From: Sanderia malayensis
Taxonomy: Eukaryota; Cnidaria; Scyphozoa; Semaeostomeae; Pelagiidae
DNA length: 64,000 nucleotides
Direction of reading: 5' to 3'
Assembly: GCA_013076295.1 (NCBI GenBank)
Contig: RQOL01000531.1
Location: 558,001 to 622,000 of the forward strand
Position numbers and translations under genes: made by a program. Below, piece by piece: positions 1 to 10,409 of this stretch. The first letter of the stretch is position 1. Each line of letters starts with the position of its first letter. The notes beneath the pieces are model-generated. The model did not search any database, had not been told where the DNA came from, and saw nothing but the letters and a program-made list of their open reading frames with translations.

Positions 1-305
1 AATTCTGACATTTTTGTATACACCATATATAACACATGGAACAGGCAGACCAGTAACCCATTTCTTCTACTGCCATGGTTCTTTTCTCTTTCTCTGGGGT
101 TTTTGTTTTGTTGCTTGTGGAAATTTAACATTGGAAACATTTATTCTCTCCAATTTGCTTTTTCCTTTGCGTGAGGAAGCAAACAGTAAAAAAGTAAAAA
201 ACTGACAAAGCAAACAGTGAAAAAGAACAGAACAAGAGTAAACAACAAAAAATAAAAAGAAAAATTTTCGAGTTTGGATTAACTATTATTGTTTACTCTT
301 TACAG
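1..305. other. intron of the LMAN2-like gene, no exon seen
   Basis: No exon can be supported here. The stretch ends in a splice acceptor (TTTACAG) directly before the first recognised lectin exon, so it is most likely intron. The short open frame at 14-205 has no recognisable similarity and poor coding character. Confidence 0.6.
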
Positions 306-2880
306 CATGACCACCCATACATATCAGCTCAAGTCAACAATGGAACATTCAAATACGATCACGATAGTGATGGTACACATAGTGAAATTGCTGGATGTAC
401 GGTGAGTTTGTCCCTCCTAATTTGATCTTTACAGTAGAGTTTTGACATATTAATTCCACGTAATGGACTGGCCTATATAATAAATATTGTGAACTTGATA
501 TCAAAGGTGTACTATGTATTTGATCTCTAAAAATCTGATTCTGCTCAAATATATTGCTCAAATAGTTCCTGTTCCAAAATTTACCTGACTCCTATCCTAC
601 GCCTTTACAAGGAAGCAAATGTTTAGATAATGTTGTAGCAACTTCTTTCCATTGGGAGTTCGTTTCTTTGAGATTCCACTGTGGCTTTTACTTAATTCAT
701 TACTGATTATTTTATGAATCAAGTAATATCATTTCTGTACCTTTTGCAGGCCTATTTCCGTGGAACTGATCACGACAGCTTTGTCGCAATACGTTACCTT
801 GGTACAGCAAAACGATTAACAGTGAGTATCATGTTTTATATATCAATGCACTCGTTTATGATTTATGACAACATCGAATCTAGCTCTTGCTTTCTTAGAT
901 TAGGAATTAACGTATGGGACCCCAGTTAGTGGACTATTGCTTTAATCGAACCAGAATTGTTTCTACGGTCGTCTTTTTCTTATCGACATCGGAACCAGGA
1001 CGGGTATTAGGAACACAGACCACAGTTCCATTTTAAGACCCTCTAAGAAATGGTGCCCCCTCTACCTGTCTGCCCTACAACTTCCAAAGCCCCCACTTTA
1101 TCCCCTAATTTTGTTTGTATGTTTCCGGTTAGAATTTTGATAACTCGAAATTTCGTCAACTTGAGAAATGTGCTGATTTTTGTTAATGTTGAAAAGCTTC
1201 ATCTGTATTTACTTAACGAATGAAGCTCTTTTAGATGCACTTTGATATTGTTTCCCTTGTACAATTTGATATTGTTCTTTTAGGTACAATTCGATGTTGA
1301 AGGTGAAGGACATTGGACGGATTGTTTTGACGCTGGCGGAGTTGAACTTCCAACTGGTTATTACCTTGGTTTATCTGCTGGCACTGGTGACTTGGCAGGT
1401 AAATTAGTTTTTTCTCAGCACTTTAGATGCATGATTTCGTTCAATCCTTCATTTTACTATGTTATCAATTTTACCTATTTTTCGGGAAGCAATTGAATCA
1501 CAAAATAATTAGGCATTAATTAGAAGTCCAAAACGACTTTCTTACACCGCGTGATTGTTAAACCCAGGGTGAATTGTTAAATGGGCCCGATTTTTAAGAT
1601 TATCATACACTCTTTTTTATAAGGAGCTAACCACAATCCCTAGTTTTTAGGATTTCTTATTTTTGATTTCTTTTGCCGAAATTGCAGTTCCAATAGTTCA
1701 TTAAAGGTTTCTTTTTTATCTGCACATCTAGTCTTCTAAAAGAGTATTTCATACTTGTTAGAATAGAAGCAAGAGAGTAGACTAGTTCACTGTTACTCTG
1801 AGTTTCATGCTTTCGCAATCATCAGACAGACTATTATATGTCTGATGATTGCGAATTGCTAATGATTATCTGTCTGATGATTGCGAAAGCATGAAGCTCA
1901 GAATAACAGTGAACTAGTCCACTTTCTTGCTTCTATTCTATTGTTGCTCTGTACTTCTGTACATCGAACACTGTGATGCCAGTATAGACAGTAGGAATCT
2001 ATAGATATTTCGTACTTGTTATGACTATTTACAGATGCACTTATGTGTAAGGAAAGCAAGTTAATGGAACTGGCTTCTTAGTTGAAGCATTCCCTGTGCG
2101 ATCTTGTTCTTTAGTAGTAGGACACTACAAATAGATGTTTTGGCCGTGTAGATGGCCAAAACATCTACATAGTATCATTCTAGTAATCATAATCATATAA
2201 TCATAAATAATCATTTCAGTGCGTCATTTCGCTTAATTTTTTTTGTCGTTCTGTGATAGACAACCACGACATCATTTCAATGAAGTTTTACGACCTTGAC
2301 AAAATCGAAGAGGAAGGTGAAGCTCCCAAAGATTACAGCAACATTGTTCCACACGCAATCAAGTCTGCAGCATATAGAGGTAGCTAATAAATTAGGCCCT
2401 CGCTTCGTTTCACTCTCTTGTATTCTTGTTGTTGCAAAACCCTAAACTAACCAAATCTGTTTCTATATTTTATGGATAATTCACAGGGAATGTATTTTAT
2501 GGAGTGTTTAACAGATGAGTACAAAGTGTTAATTGTTTTGTTCTGGAATTGAGAACGTTTATCGAAGGCTGTTTGGAGAGCGTCTATTCGAATGTTTACT
2601 GGAATTACGGAGGCTATTTCAAGCATTGGGGCATTCATTGAATGTGCTTCTAGATTGCAGAGTCATAAATAGTAACAATGAAGTTTAACGATAACAAATG
2701 AATTTGTCAAATATTTTTTTGTTTGTTACAGAGCATATTTATGGATCCAAAGTAAGCACCCGGAGTGAAAAAGCGCTTGGTTGGATTTTTGTAATTGTGT
2801 TAGTTGGATGTGCTGGTGCAGGAATTGGATTTTATATGTACCAAAGGAAACAAAAGGAGAATTCAAAACGATTTTACTGA
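306..2880 (+). CDS. LMAN2: VIP36/LMAN2-type L-type lectin, 3' part
   Basis: A membrane lectin that binds high-mannose glycans on cargo in the ER-Golgi early secretory pathway. Five exons are visible: 306-401, 750-821, 1284-1398, 2260-2379 and 2732-2880, all with GT-AG borders and consistent phases. The translated part begins inside the lectin domain (HPYISAQVNNGTFKYDHD) and contains the family signatures ELPTGYYLGLSAGTGDL and DNHDIISMKFYDL. These are the Ca/sugar-binding region of leguminous-type lectins. A short stalk follows, then one transmembrane helix (LGWIFVIVLVGCAGAGIGFY) and a basic cytosolic tail ending KRFY, as in VIP36. The 5' exons with the signal peptide lie before the window. 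The stalk is shorter than in vertebrate VIP36. It could equally be the LMAN2L paralogue type. A poly(A)-signal-like AATAAA is at 3170-3175. Confidence 0.9.
1761..1938. repeat. long inverted repeat in LMAN2 intron
   Basis: Arms at 1761-1830 and 1871-1938 are reverse complements with a few mismatches, separated by about 40 bp that repeats part of the arm again. Such a foldback in an intron is typical of a small non-autonomous DNA transposon. No clear target-site duplication was recognised. Confidence 0.8.
2132..2167. repeat. short perfect hairpin
   Basis: A 14-bp perfect inverted repeat (TAGATGTTTTGGCC at 2132-2145 against 2154-2167) with an 8-nt loop lies in the same intron. Its function is unknown. 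Confidence 0.6.
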
Positions 2881-4131
2881 TTAAATAATGCGACCAGTAT
2901 TTCAATGTTGATTTCGTAACGTTTTTATGATAATAATGATAATAACAGATAGGAAATATGCAAATATATGTTTTGGCATGTGGAGGAGGCTATTCACAGA
3001 GGAGGCAACAGGGACGAAGTCAGGGATTTTAACGGTGTAGAGCTGCAAGCTGGAGACAAAAGTTTTGAGCACAAAAGGGGAAGCCGCATCCCTTCCCCCC
3101 CTCTCTCTCTGGCTACGTCCCTGATTTTCAAAGACCAATTCACAGTGAAATATATTCTTAAAAAGTGACAATAAAGTTAACATGTTGCACAATTTTCAAT
3201 GATGAATTTAATGGTGTGGATAGTTATCTTTCCCAGTTACATCTATTGTAAACGTCCTCTAATAAAATGAGTGATTCTTAGCGCTTGAATGGTTGCCTAT
3301 TATAATTGCAACATAATCTTCACAATGCAAGTAAATGTGGAAAGTTTTGTAACATGTAGCGATTTAATGTCATTGACTTTATATCATACTAATTTTTTCT
3401 GGCTAGTTTATTAAAAGGAATAGTTCACAATTACTAGCTTTTATCAAAATTATTTTAAGGTCTGCTGGTAAATTATATACATATTTCAAACAGCGATTGT
3501 TTAATGACATTTATTTGTATATATTGTGCCATATTTCTTGCTATTCTCCTACCACTTTCTGCTGGCCTAAATTGTGTCTAAACATTCTTAAGTGACGTAT
3601 TTGGTCTAAAGGGGAAAACCGAATGAAAAATAATTTTAGCAATAGTTTTAACTTTACACTTTTCCAAAACATGGTGCAAATAATTGGCTCTGGCGTGAGC
3701 AGAACTCCCCATTCAACTGTCTGCAGAACAAGGCTTCTTTGTTTCCTTCCTTCCTTGCAAATAATTTAATGATTATGACTGAATAAGAATCAATATTTTG
3801 TATTTACATGTAAGTATAGTTTAACTTAAAAAGCATTCGTTAGAGTATGGTGACTTGATAATGATTTTGATTAACCATTGAAATCTTTGTGCGATAAACC
3901 TTGCATCAGAAATTGAAAATTTGTTGGCGATTGTGTCCACATGTCATTGGTTTACTTTATGTCGTCATCAGTAGTTCAACCAATCCGGCTTCTCCAAATG
4001 GCCCGAGATCACAGGGAACCGAATTGGAAAAAGTTTGTGACTGAATATAAATATGGCTGCTTGTTGACATGGTAAAAAAAATAATTAATTGTTGTAATTT
4101 CAAGTTCAAAAGGATTTTGGGCTGCTTTAAG
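2881..4131. other. LMAN2-SIL1 intergenic region
   Basis: LMAN2 3' UTR with AATAAA at 3170-3175, then the SIL1 upstream region. From 3289 the sequence is shared with the copy that begins at 20604. Copy 1 keeps two blocks that copy 2 lacks: about 3494-3698 and 3760-3905. The latter is bounded by a 7-bp direct repeat CCTTGCA. No coding exon is evident apart from possible SIL1 5' UTR. Confidence 0.6.
3009..3123. mobile_element. short hAT-like MITE (CAGGGACG termini)
   Basis: A 115-bp element begins CAGGGACG and ends CGTCCCTG. A second element with the same ends lies at 44692-44835. CAGGG termini are usual for hAT-family transposons. No target duplication could be verified and no coding capacity is present. 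Confidence 0.5.
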
Positions 4132-7100
4132 ATGAAGATTTCGTTACTTTTTATTACTTTGGGCATAATTTTATCCTCAGTCTCAGGTATGAAGTGTTTT
4201 GTAATTCTATGTAATTTCACCTTCACCTTCATCAGTTATTTAAAATATAGGCCCACCAGCCAGCCTTTCCAGTCAGTGAAAGTTTGTACATCTTGTACTG
4301 TAGATGACAGCGACCCTTTAAGCGTGCAAACAGTTTTATATATTTAGCATTTTGTATTTCATCCTTGAGAAGAGGAATGGATTTATTCTGCCGTCTTTGG
4401 TTAACATGGGTATAACATGGGTATATGTAATGTATGTTAAAAGTCTTAATTTGAATCTTCTGAACAGGAAATGAGGATGATACCAGTCTTGTAATCATTG
4501 ATCCAGAAAATATTGATGCTGACAATCCAAGTCAAAGAACAGTGACAAACGAGAGTCCAGTTAAACTTGATAGAAGCTTCAAAGATGAAGAAGGCTATAA
4601 CAGTGAGCCGTTTATTCCTACTAAAGAATGGCAAGTAGTGAAGACAGGGCAAAGTATCCCAGCTGGGCTGCATGTTAGAATGAACTTTCAAACGCATGTG
4701 AGAGAAGCAAAACTTATGGATGGTGATGATGGTGCTAGATTTAATAGAAATAAGAATTTGAAAGATGCCAATGCTGGCAGTAGTAAGTTATAATGTATTT
4801 CCCATATTTCATTGAGTTGGAGTAAGCCTTCTCTCTAAATTGACCCCTCTCAAATCAGCCCCCACCTGAACATTTATTTTTGCAAAAAAATTAGCCATGT
4901 GATTATTTTTTGCATTAATTTAACTCAATACTGTTAAATAAAAAAACATTATGTAGTTTTTTATGTCAACCTTTCGGGTAAAACAAAATTTTGCAAGCCA
5001 GCCCCTGGGGGCTTATTCAAGGAATTAGGGTATATCATGCAGTTGGTTTATCCTTGATTTTCCATTTTTGATAGCAGTGCATCATGATTTATTTGCTGCC
5101 TGAAAATGACATCTTTTCAGGGTATATAGTTTCTTGACTAGCCCATTGTATGAGAAGGACACTTCAATGCATGATAAATGACAACTTTCTGATTTCACTC
5201 ATAGAATTTGGGATTAAAAATGAAAAACAAAATGCTGAGTTTGCTCAGAGTGCAGCTGAAGGTCCAAAAATTGTCCTTGGTGATGATCTAAAGAAAGAGG
5301 ACTCTTTTGGGGATCCTGATAGACTTTATTTTACAAAATCACATCTGAAGGAAGCACTGAAGGATTTCAGAGATAAATTTCAAAATGAAGATTTGAAGAC
5401 TGATGAGCAGGAAATTACAAGAGCTGAAGCAGGTATTTTTTGCTTTCAACCAAATTCGATAAGTTATTCAAAGCAATTTGGCATAATTATGAATTATTAG
5501 CCTTAGTAATTCACCATTGTTGACATAGCAGAGTTAAGACTTGGTGCACTCAAGTGATTTATAGCTACTCTTTTAATGCCATCATATTGGTGTGATTCAT
5601 TAATGCGCAAGTTAAACTTCCACTAATTGAAAAAATATGATTTGGCCTGTTCAATGTTTGTAAAAATTCTAAAGCACAAGCTCTTGTATGATAGCATTCA
5701 TAATTCAAATTTGTATACAGTTGAGCCTCTAATAGCGACCACCTTCTCCTATAAGCGGCCACCTCGTGATAATGTCCATTAATCTTCAGTCCCAAATACA
5801 GTAGTTTACCATAGTACAATCCAATCTCCAACTGTCAGTCAATTCTCAATGATGCCCATCCAGGGCCAGTTCCAGGAAATTTCTTCGGGGGGTGTAAGCT
5901 TATATGTACCGAGAATTTAAAAAAAACCTTACCACAATACCATATAAACTTTCGTCACATAATTTTACCGACCAAAAATCGAATTTTTTGCTAAAACTCT
6001 ATTCTTGGGGGTGTCACACCCCCCACACCCCCCATGGAACCGGCCCTGTGTCCATTTGAACTTGAAGCTAAAGTGGCCGATATTAGGAGATTAAACTGTA
6101 ATTTGAAGATTTTTGCAAGCCACCAATTATGCCGATTTGTCAACCAAATTTTTCATCTTTTTTAAGGATCCAGATCGCAATAGTCAACTGCGTTTGAGTA
6201 TCATATTTTTTTCCATTGAATGTCATTTTTTCTTTACTCACAGTGAAAAAGAAATTCAGGTCGATCGAGGAGATACGAAAGGAATTAGGTGACTCGTTTG
6301 GTTTCCAAATAAAATCCGATGCACAAATCATGAAACTGAAGTTAGAACTGCTCAGATCGCCAAATTCAACAGAACAGGAATTGTCAATCGTCTTAGACGA
6401 TCTCGAAAACTACGTGCACCAAATTGATAACGCCGTTGATCTCGAGAAGATGGGTGGTTTCGAACTTATTATCAGCTACTTGAACCATTCCGTGGCAAGT
6501 TTGCAAGAGAAGGCAGCCAAAGTTATTGGATCTGCCGTTCAAAGGTAACCATCTGCGCGGTTTCTTATTTTTCTTTTGCGTGTCCAAGATAGATTATTGT
6601 TGACCAGAGTAAAAGCTATATGCAGTTAAACCTCAGTCGAATGAGGAACTTGTTTGAGTTAAGCAGGAGCTCGAGTTATTTGAATGAAAAACATAATTCA
6701 TTGATATGGCAAGTCAGAATCAAAGGAGACGCATTTTGTTTGAAATTTCAAGGAGTTCGACGTAGCTGGTAGTTGACTTTATTATTGTTCTACTTTGCAT
6801 ACATTGGTGAATATGTTGCATTTATCCTCATCTGCTAGGTAGACTTATTACTGCATTCAATCCTCGTGTTTTTTCATTTCAGCAACCCAAAGGCACAGGC
6901 AGCAGCGTTGGAACACGAAGCAATGCCTCACCTGTTAAGGCTGATCTCTTACGCAAGCAACGAACGACTGCGAAAGACTTGCACATTTGCACTTTCAGCG
7001 ATGATCAGGAATAACCCTAGCGCCCAGGTCATGTTCTTGAAAATGAACGGCCTCAGTCACGTGATGGATTTGATGAGCAACAACGACAACTATGACAGCA

Positions 7101-8134
7101 GCAACAACAACAAAGCCAGCCCCGCGCTTGTGAGTAAATTTGTGACGTTGATTTCCGATTTGATTATTGAGCAAGAGGATGCAAAGCGCCAGATGATTCA
7201 ACAGGGTAGAATGCAACAGAATGAAAGGTAGGCCATTCGTTACTCATCATCATTATTATTACTGTAATGATTCGAATAAACGCCTAGGGCGTGTATTAAA
7301 TTTGTTGCGATACAGATGGGGCGTTTAAAAGAAAGGGGCACTTTATCGAAATGTTATGATATATCACAGTGCGTCATCAATGTCGTTATTGACTCGTCAG
7401 TATGAGTTTTTTAAACATGCCTATTAGAATTGAGCTTTCTTCAGAACGGCATCTCAAGTTAAATTTATATATGGATTATTAAAGTCTGCTTTTCTTTGCA
7501 TATAGTAATAGTTACAGTGGAGTCTTGATACAGTAACTTTCCAATATAGGGTACTTGCTGGTGTAACCTTTCAACTGCTTCATGTATAGCATGAGTAACT
7601 CTCAATTTAACGAGCTCCTGTTGTTGTGTTTGTTGATTCCTTTGTATTGTTTGTTATACCGAGATTCCACTGTAATTACAAACACTGAATTGAAGGTAAT
7701 GCCAACGTTTTGCTGCAACTTGAAAATGAAATTTAGGATGCGAAGGATTTATCCTGTATTGAGGTCATATCGCTATGTCTATCTGCATCTGTTGGAGTTT
7801 ATTCTTTTGTCAATTTGATTATCTACTACAATTTTCGCAATCTTTCTTGTTTAGGACTCCGTTGATGAAAGCCTTGGTTGCAAAGGGTTGGTGTGAGACA
7901 TTGCCAAGACAATTAGGTGATAAAGATAACGACAGATTAGAGAAATTGCTCGTTGCTATTCATGCATCGACTCAAGGGTGCAAGGAGAATTTTTCAAAAA
8001 CCGATCTCAAAGCGAGATTAAACGATATGAAACAGCGTTATAACGATGAGATTAGCAAAGAAATGGATGCTGATTTTCAGAGTTACTTGAGGACGTTTCC
8101 TGATCAGATTGAGAAGATTTTCAAGAATTTATAA
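4132..8134 (+). CDS. SIL1: SIL1 nucleotide exchange factor, copy 1
   Basis: SIL1 is the ER-lumenal armadillo-type nucleotide exchange factor for the Hsp70 BiP. Exons are 4132-4186, 4468-4782, 5205-5432, 6244-6544, 6883-7227 and 7855-8134. All borders are GT-AG and in phase, giving 507 aa. The start gives a signal peptide ([19 protein letters not shown]). Family signatures follow: [20 protein letters not shown] and REAKLMDG near residues 60-95, then [27 protein letters not shown], and armadillo-like helices ([33 protein letters not shown]). The C-terminal part includes [11 protein letters not shown]. The final residues KIFKNL might act as a weak ER-retention tail, but no KDEL-type signal is present. 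All exons are open, so this is the copy most likely to work. Confidence 0.9.
5861..6048. mobile_element. hAT-like MITE inserted only in SIL1 copy 1
   Basis: This 188-bp element starts CAGGGCCAGTTCCA and ends TGGAACCGGCCCTG, near-perfect terminal inverted repeats. It sits in SIL1 intron 3 and is absent from the matching site of copy 2 near 22793-22800. The flanks TGCCCATC and TGTCCATT resemble an 8-bp target duplication of the empty site TGTCCACT, as expected for hAT elements. Confidence 0.75.
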
Positions 8135-8145
8135 ATGCTAATATC

Positions 8146-8374
8146 ATGCGCCGCCGATGTAGCGCGGCTGGTCGTAGACGACGCGTCGTTTCTTCGCCTC
8201 CACCTCGAGCACCTGTCGACAGACCTGTTCGTAGCGCACGAATGTGTTCATCGAGGCGATCTCGCGTCTCGCCCGTCTGTTCGACAGCACTTGGTCGCTC
8301 GTCAACATGCGCCGCGTGTTCGATCGGTCACCGTCCTGTTGCTGCTGCTGCTGCAGTGCTGCAGCCTCTCGTAC
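8146..8374 (-). pseudogene. 3' fragment of an unrecognised insertion gene
   Basis: On the minus strand an open frame of about 75 codons runs from 8374 to a TGA at 8145-8147, exactly at the host junction. It contains a poly-Gln run followed by charged helical sequence (for example RRARREIASMNTFVRYEQV). It has no start codon upstream of an internal Met. The unique sequence begins where the duplicated promoter segment (8374 onward) starts. The gene therefore seems to have lost its 5' part by recombination. No family was recognised. Confidence 0.45.
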
Positions 8375-8381
8375 GGGATTT

Positions 8382-8499
8382 TTTTATATACCAACTGCAC
8401 ACCCACACACGCCAGCTGCCGTGCGAACTCTCTCTTTGTTTGCCCACCTGCCCCGTTTTTTGCACACCTGCCCTCGCTTGCGTCTGTGTGTGTATAAAA
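8382..8499. promoter_or_regulatory. divergent TATA promoter, copy A
   Basis: A minus-strand TATATAAAA-type box lies at about 8382-8391 and a plus-strand TATAAAA at 8493-8499, about 77 bp before the ATG at 8576. Between them are repeated CACCTGCC motifs. The leader is built of CAAGACAAGAC repeats, as also seen before the small ORF at 14379. Confidence 0.55.
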
Positions 8500-8575
8500 C
8501 AGGACGCGAACAGACGACATATGCCAAGACAAGACAAGACACGAAGACAAGACAAGATAGAAGATTGCAATCACG

Positions 8576-9019
8576 ATGATGAGCAAAAACATCAATCCCA
8601 ACAGCAACAACAGTAATGACAAGAGCAAAGGTGAATACAAGACACTTTCCACAGAAATCATTTGCAAAACCAAACGTCACACCAACGAACAACTCGTCCA
8701 CGAAATCCTCGTTTTCAAAACACGACGTTTTCACGAAACCGACAAGCCGATTCAGGAGAGCAAGAAAACAGCGTGCTTACAAAAATTGCACAAAATCATC
8801 GCCCTAAACAGCAACAACGACAATGATAACAATGTCAACGACGACGACGATCTCACCGACTACTACACGGCACAGGAGGGTAGATTAACCGAAAAGACCC
8901 TGGGCAAACTGAATCAGACCTTGAACGAAATCGTCAAAATCATCTTTGTCGACGTCGTCGTCGTCGTCGTCAACAGCAAAAAAACGAAAAAAACCAACGG
9001 CAACAACAACAGCCAATAA
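8576..9019 (+). CDS. Asn/Asp-rich 147-aa protein, copy A
   Basis: The function is not recognised. This intronless ORF lies 77 bp behind a TATAAAA box. The start has two Met codons and either could be used. The N-terminus is Asn/Ser/Lys-rich. A middle section of mixed charge (HTNEQLVHEILVFKTRRFHE, LQKLHKIIALNSN) could be helical. An Asp-rich stretch follows, then LTEKTLGKLNQTLNEIVKII, a hydrophobic valine run and a basic Lys/Asn tail. The tail is followed by TATAAA-like 3' sequence and a 20-bp repeat array. A nearly identical copy is at 10612-11055, which supports it as a real gene of the insertion. Overlapping frames here are probably shadows. Confidence 0.5.
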   Translation: MMSKNINPNSNNSNDKSKGEYKTLSTEIICKTKRHTNEQLVHEILVFKTRRFHETDKPIQESKKTACLQKLHKIIALNSNNDNDNNVNDDDDLTDYYTAQEGRLTEKTLGKLNQTLNEIVKIIFVDVVVVVVNSKKTKKTNGNNNSQ

Positions 9020-9084
9020 TATAAATGTATAAACACATTATCATCTTTCTTTCCACACCTGCCTCACACACGCATAAACAATAG

Positions 9085-9389
9085 AGCAACAAAAATTCAA
9101 TAATACAACAAAAAATTCAATGATGCAACAAAAAATTCAATGATACAACAAAAAATTCAATGCTACAACAAAAATTCAATAGTACAACAAAAAATTCAAT
9201 GATACAACAAAAATTCAATGATACAACAAAAAATTCAATGATACAACAAAAAAATTCAATGATACAACAAAAAAAATTCAATGATACAACAAAAACAAAA
9301 CAAAAAAATTCAATGATACAACAAAAAAAATTCAATGATACAACAAAAACAAAACAAAAAAATTCAATGATACAACAAAAAATTCAATA
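9085..9389. repeat. 20-bp AT-rich tandem array 1
   Basis: Imperfect tandem copies of ACAACAAAAAATTCAATGAT, with units of 18-21 bp and occasional ACAAAACAAAA spacers. It follows the copy A gene and ends at the inverted-repeat element starting near 9390. Long minus-strand frames across it (Phe/Cys/Ile-rich) are repeat artefacts. Confidence 0.9.
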
Positions 9390-9803
9390 CACGCTTTTTT
9401 TTTTATAAGGAACCTAGCTCGGGCCTAGTTCTTTAAGTTCCTTATTTTGAGACCTCTTTTGACCACTTTGTAGTTCTAAAAGTTCCTTAATAGTTCCTTA
9501 ATTTTAAGTTCGCATTTAGTGGACATAATTAGTACAGACGCAAGAAAAGCATTCAAATTCAACGTTTTGCTATAAACTTGTGAAAAGATAACAGGTAACA
9601 ACATGAAGAAGCTTCATGTAATGTAAAAGTACTGAAAATCAATGGAACCGGCTTCCTAATTGTAAATTGTGCGGAAATATAAATATATTCAAAATTAAAA
9701 AGTTCCTTAGTGATTTGGCCTTTAGTAGTAAAAGTTCCTTAAGTTTTTTGACCTTCTACATGTAGGTTCCTTATAAACGGTTCCTTATAAAAAAAAAGCG
9801 TGT
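9390..9803. mobile_element. inverted-repeat element with TA ends
   Basis: An element of about 414 bp has terminal inverted repeats CACGCTTTTTTTTTATAAGG at 9390 and the complement ending at 9803. It is flanked by TA on both sides, as for Tc1/mariner-type MITEs. GTTCCTTA motifs recur inside. It has inserted into the 3' end of the zinc-finger ORF and replaces the natural end of that frame. Confidence 0.75.
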
Positions 9804-10307
9804 AGAGCAACAACAGGGTTGGCAAAACCACAAATCGTTTCTGTCGTGCGCAACCAAATTATGCCGTCGCAAATCTGCCACAGAATCAAATCCGTCACGA
9901 GCGCCGTCACCAACTTCGGTGGCATCACGTAAATCAGACACATCCCCACGCCCACGCCCACCATCAACAGCAGCAGCGTCTCCATTTTGCTGTTGTTGTT
10001 GTTGTCCTTGTCGTTTTGTCGTCGTCGTCGTCCTTGAATTGTTGCACAGCACGCATTCCAAACTTCGGTGCACGCGTGCCACATGACGCTTCAAGTTCGC
10101 TTCGCTGCGAAAATGAGACGAACAATCGGCACACTTGATTGGATGAAATTTCGCCTCGTGTTCAATTCGTCGATTCGTCGTCACTCGTCTTTGACAATTG
10201 TCAATAAAGCACTGTTCGTGCTCGTGTTGTCGTTCGTGTTCCGATAGATTCGAATCGCCGAAAACTGGCGTCAGATCCAGGTCACATTGTCGACAGTAAA
10301 AAGTCAT
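9771..10307 (-). CDS. C2H2 zinc-finger protein, 3' end disrupted
   Basis: An intronless minus-strand ORF with start ATG at 10305-10307. Recognisable Cys2His2 units are CRQCDLD...HERQHEH, CFIDNCQRR...HEAKFH, CADCSSHFRSEANLKRHVARVH and a last, interrupted one (CVLCNN...DLRRHNLVAH) split by a Thr/Gln/Gly-rich insert. A nucleic-acid-binding regulatory role is likely from the fold. The last residues, after about 9805, are encoded by the inserted inverted-repeat element, so the original C-terminus is lost. The duplicated promoter of copy A' places a minus-strand TATA box about 110 bp upstream of the start. The protein belongs to the insertion block and matches no specific known family that I can name. 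Confidence 0.6.
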   Translation of the reverse strand: MTFYCRQCDLDLTPVFGDSNLSEHERQHEHEQCFIDNCQRRVTTNRRIEHEAKFHPIKCADCSSHFRSEANLKRHVARVHRSLECVLCNNSRTTTTTKRQGQQQQQQNGDAAAVDGGRGRGDVSDLRDATEVGDGARDGFDSVADLRRHNLVAHDRNDLWFCQPCCCSTRFFFIRNRL

Positions 10308-10409
10308 TTACATCATTCTGTCATATCATCATCACCATCATCTCCCTTCTCCTGTCTTCGATCACAGACACAAGCTTGCTTGCTTGCTTCTCCTCTATCT
10401 AGACGATTC

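Larger units (their letters stand above)
3289..8145 (+). repeat. SIL1 segmental duplication, copy 1
   Basis: This segment of 4857 bp is repeated in direct orientation at 20604-24901 (4298 bp). Identity is high in exons and introns, with scattered substitutions and indels. The left border is at ATGGTTGCC and the right border at ATGCTAATATC, just past the SIL1 stop codon. Outside these borders the flanks differ completely. Confidence 0.9.
8374..9084 (+). repeat. internal duplication, copy A
   Basis: The sequence 8374-9084 recurs at 10410-11120 (offset 2036) almost without change. The one clear coding difference is a D to Y replacement in the enclosed ORF. The unit contains a divergent promoter and a complete ORF, and it runs into a 20-bp repeat array. 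Near identity implies a recent duplication, gene conversion or assembly duplication. Confidence 0.9.

Noticed and set aside
8302..8734. Hydrophobic minus-strand ORFs opposite the 147-aa gene (also 10313-10770)
   Set aside because: They lie antisense to a duplicated plus-strand ORF with its own TATA box, and their composition is that of reversed low-complexity sequence.
9117..9335. Minus-strand Phe/Cys/Ile-rich open frames in repeat arrays (also 13984-14202 and plus-strand 9160-9408)
   Set aside because: They are translations of the 20-bp tandem repeat, with no non-repeat coding content.
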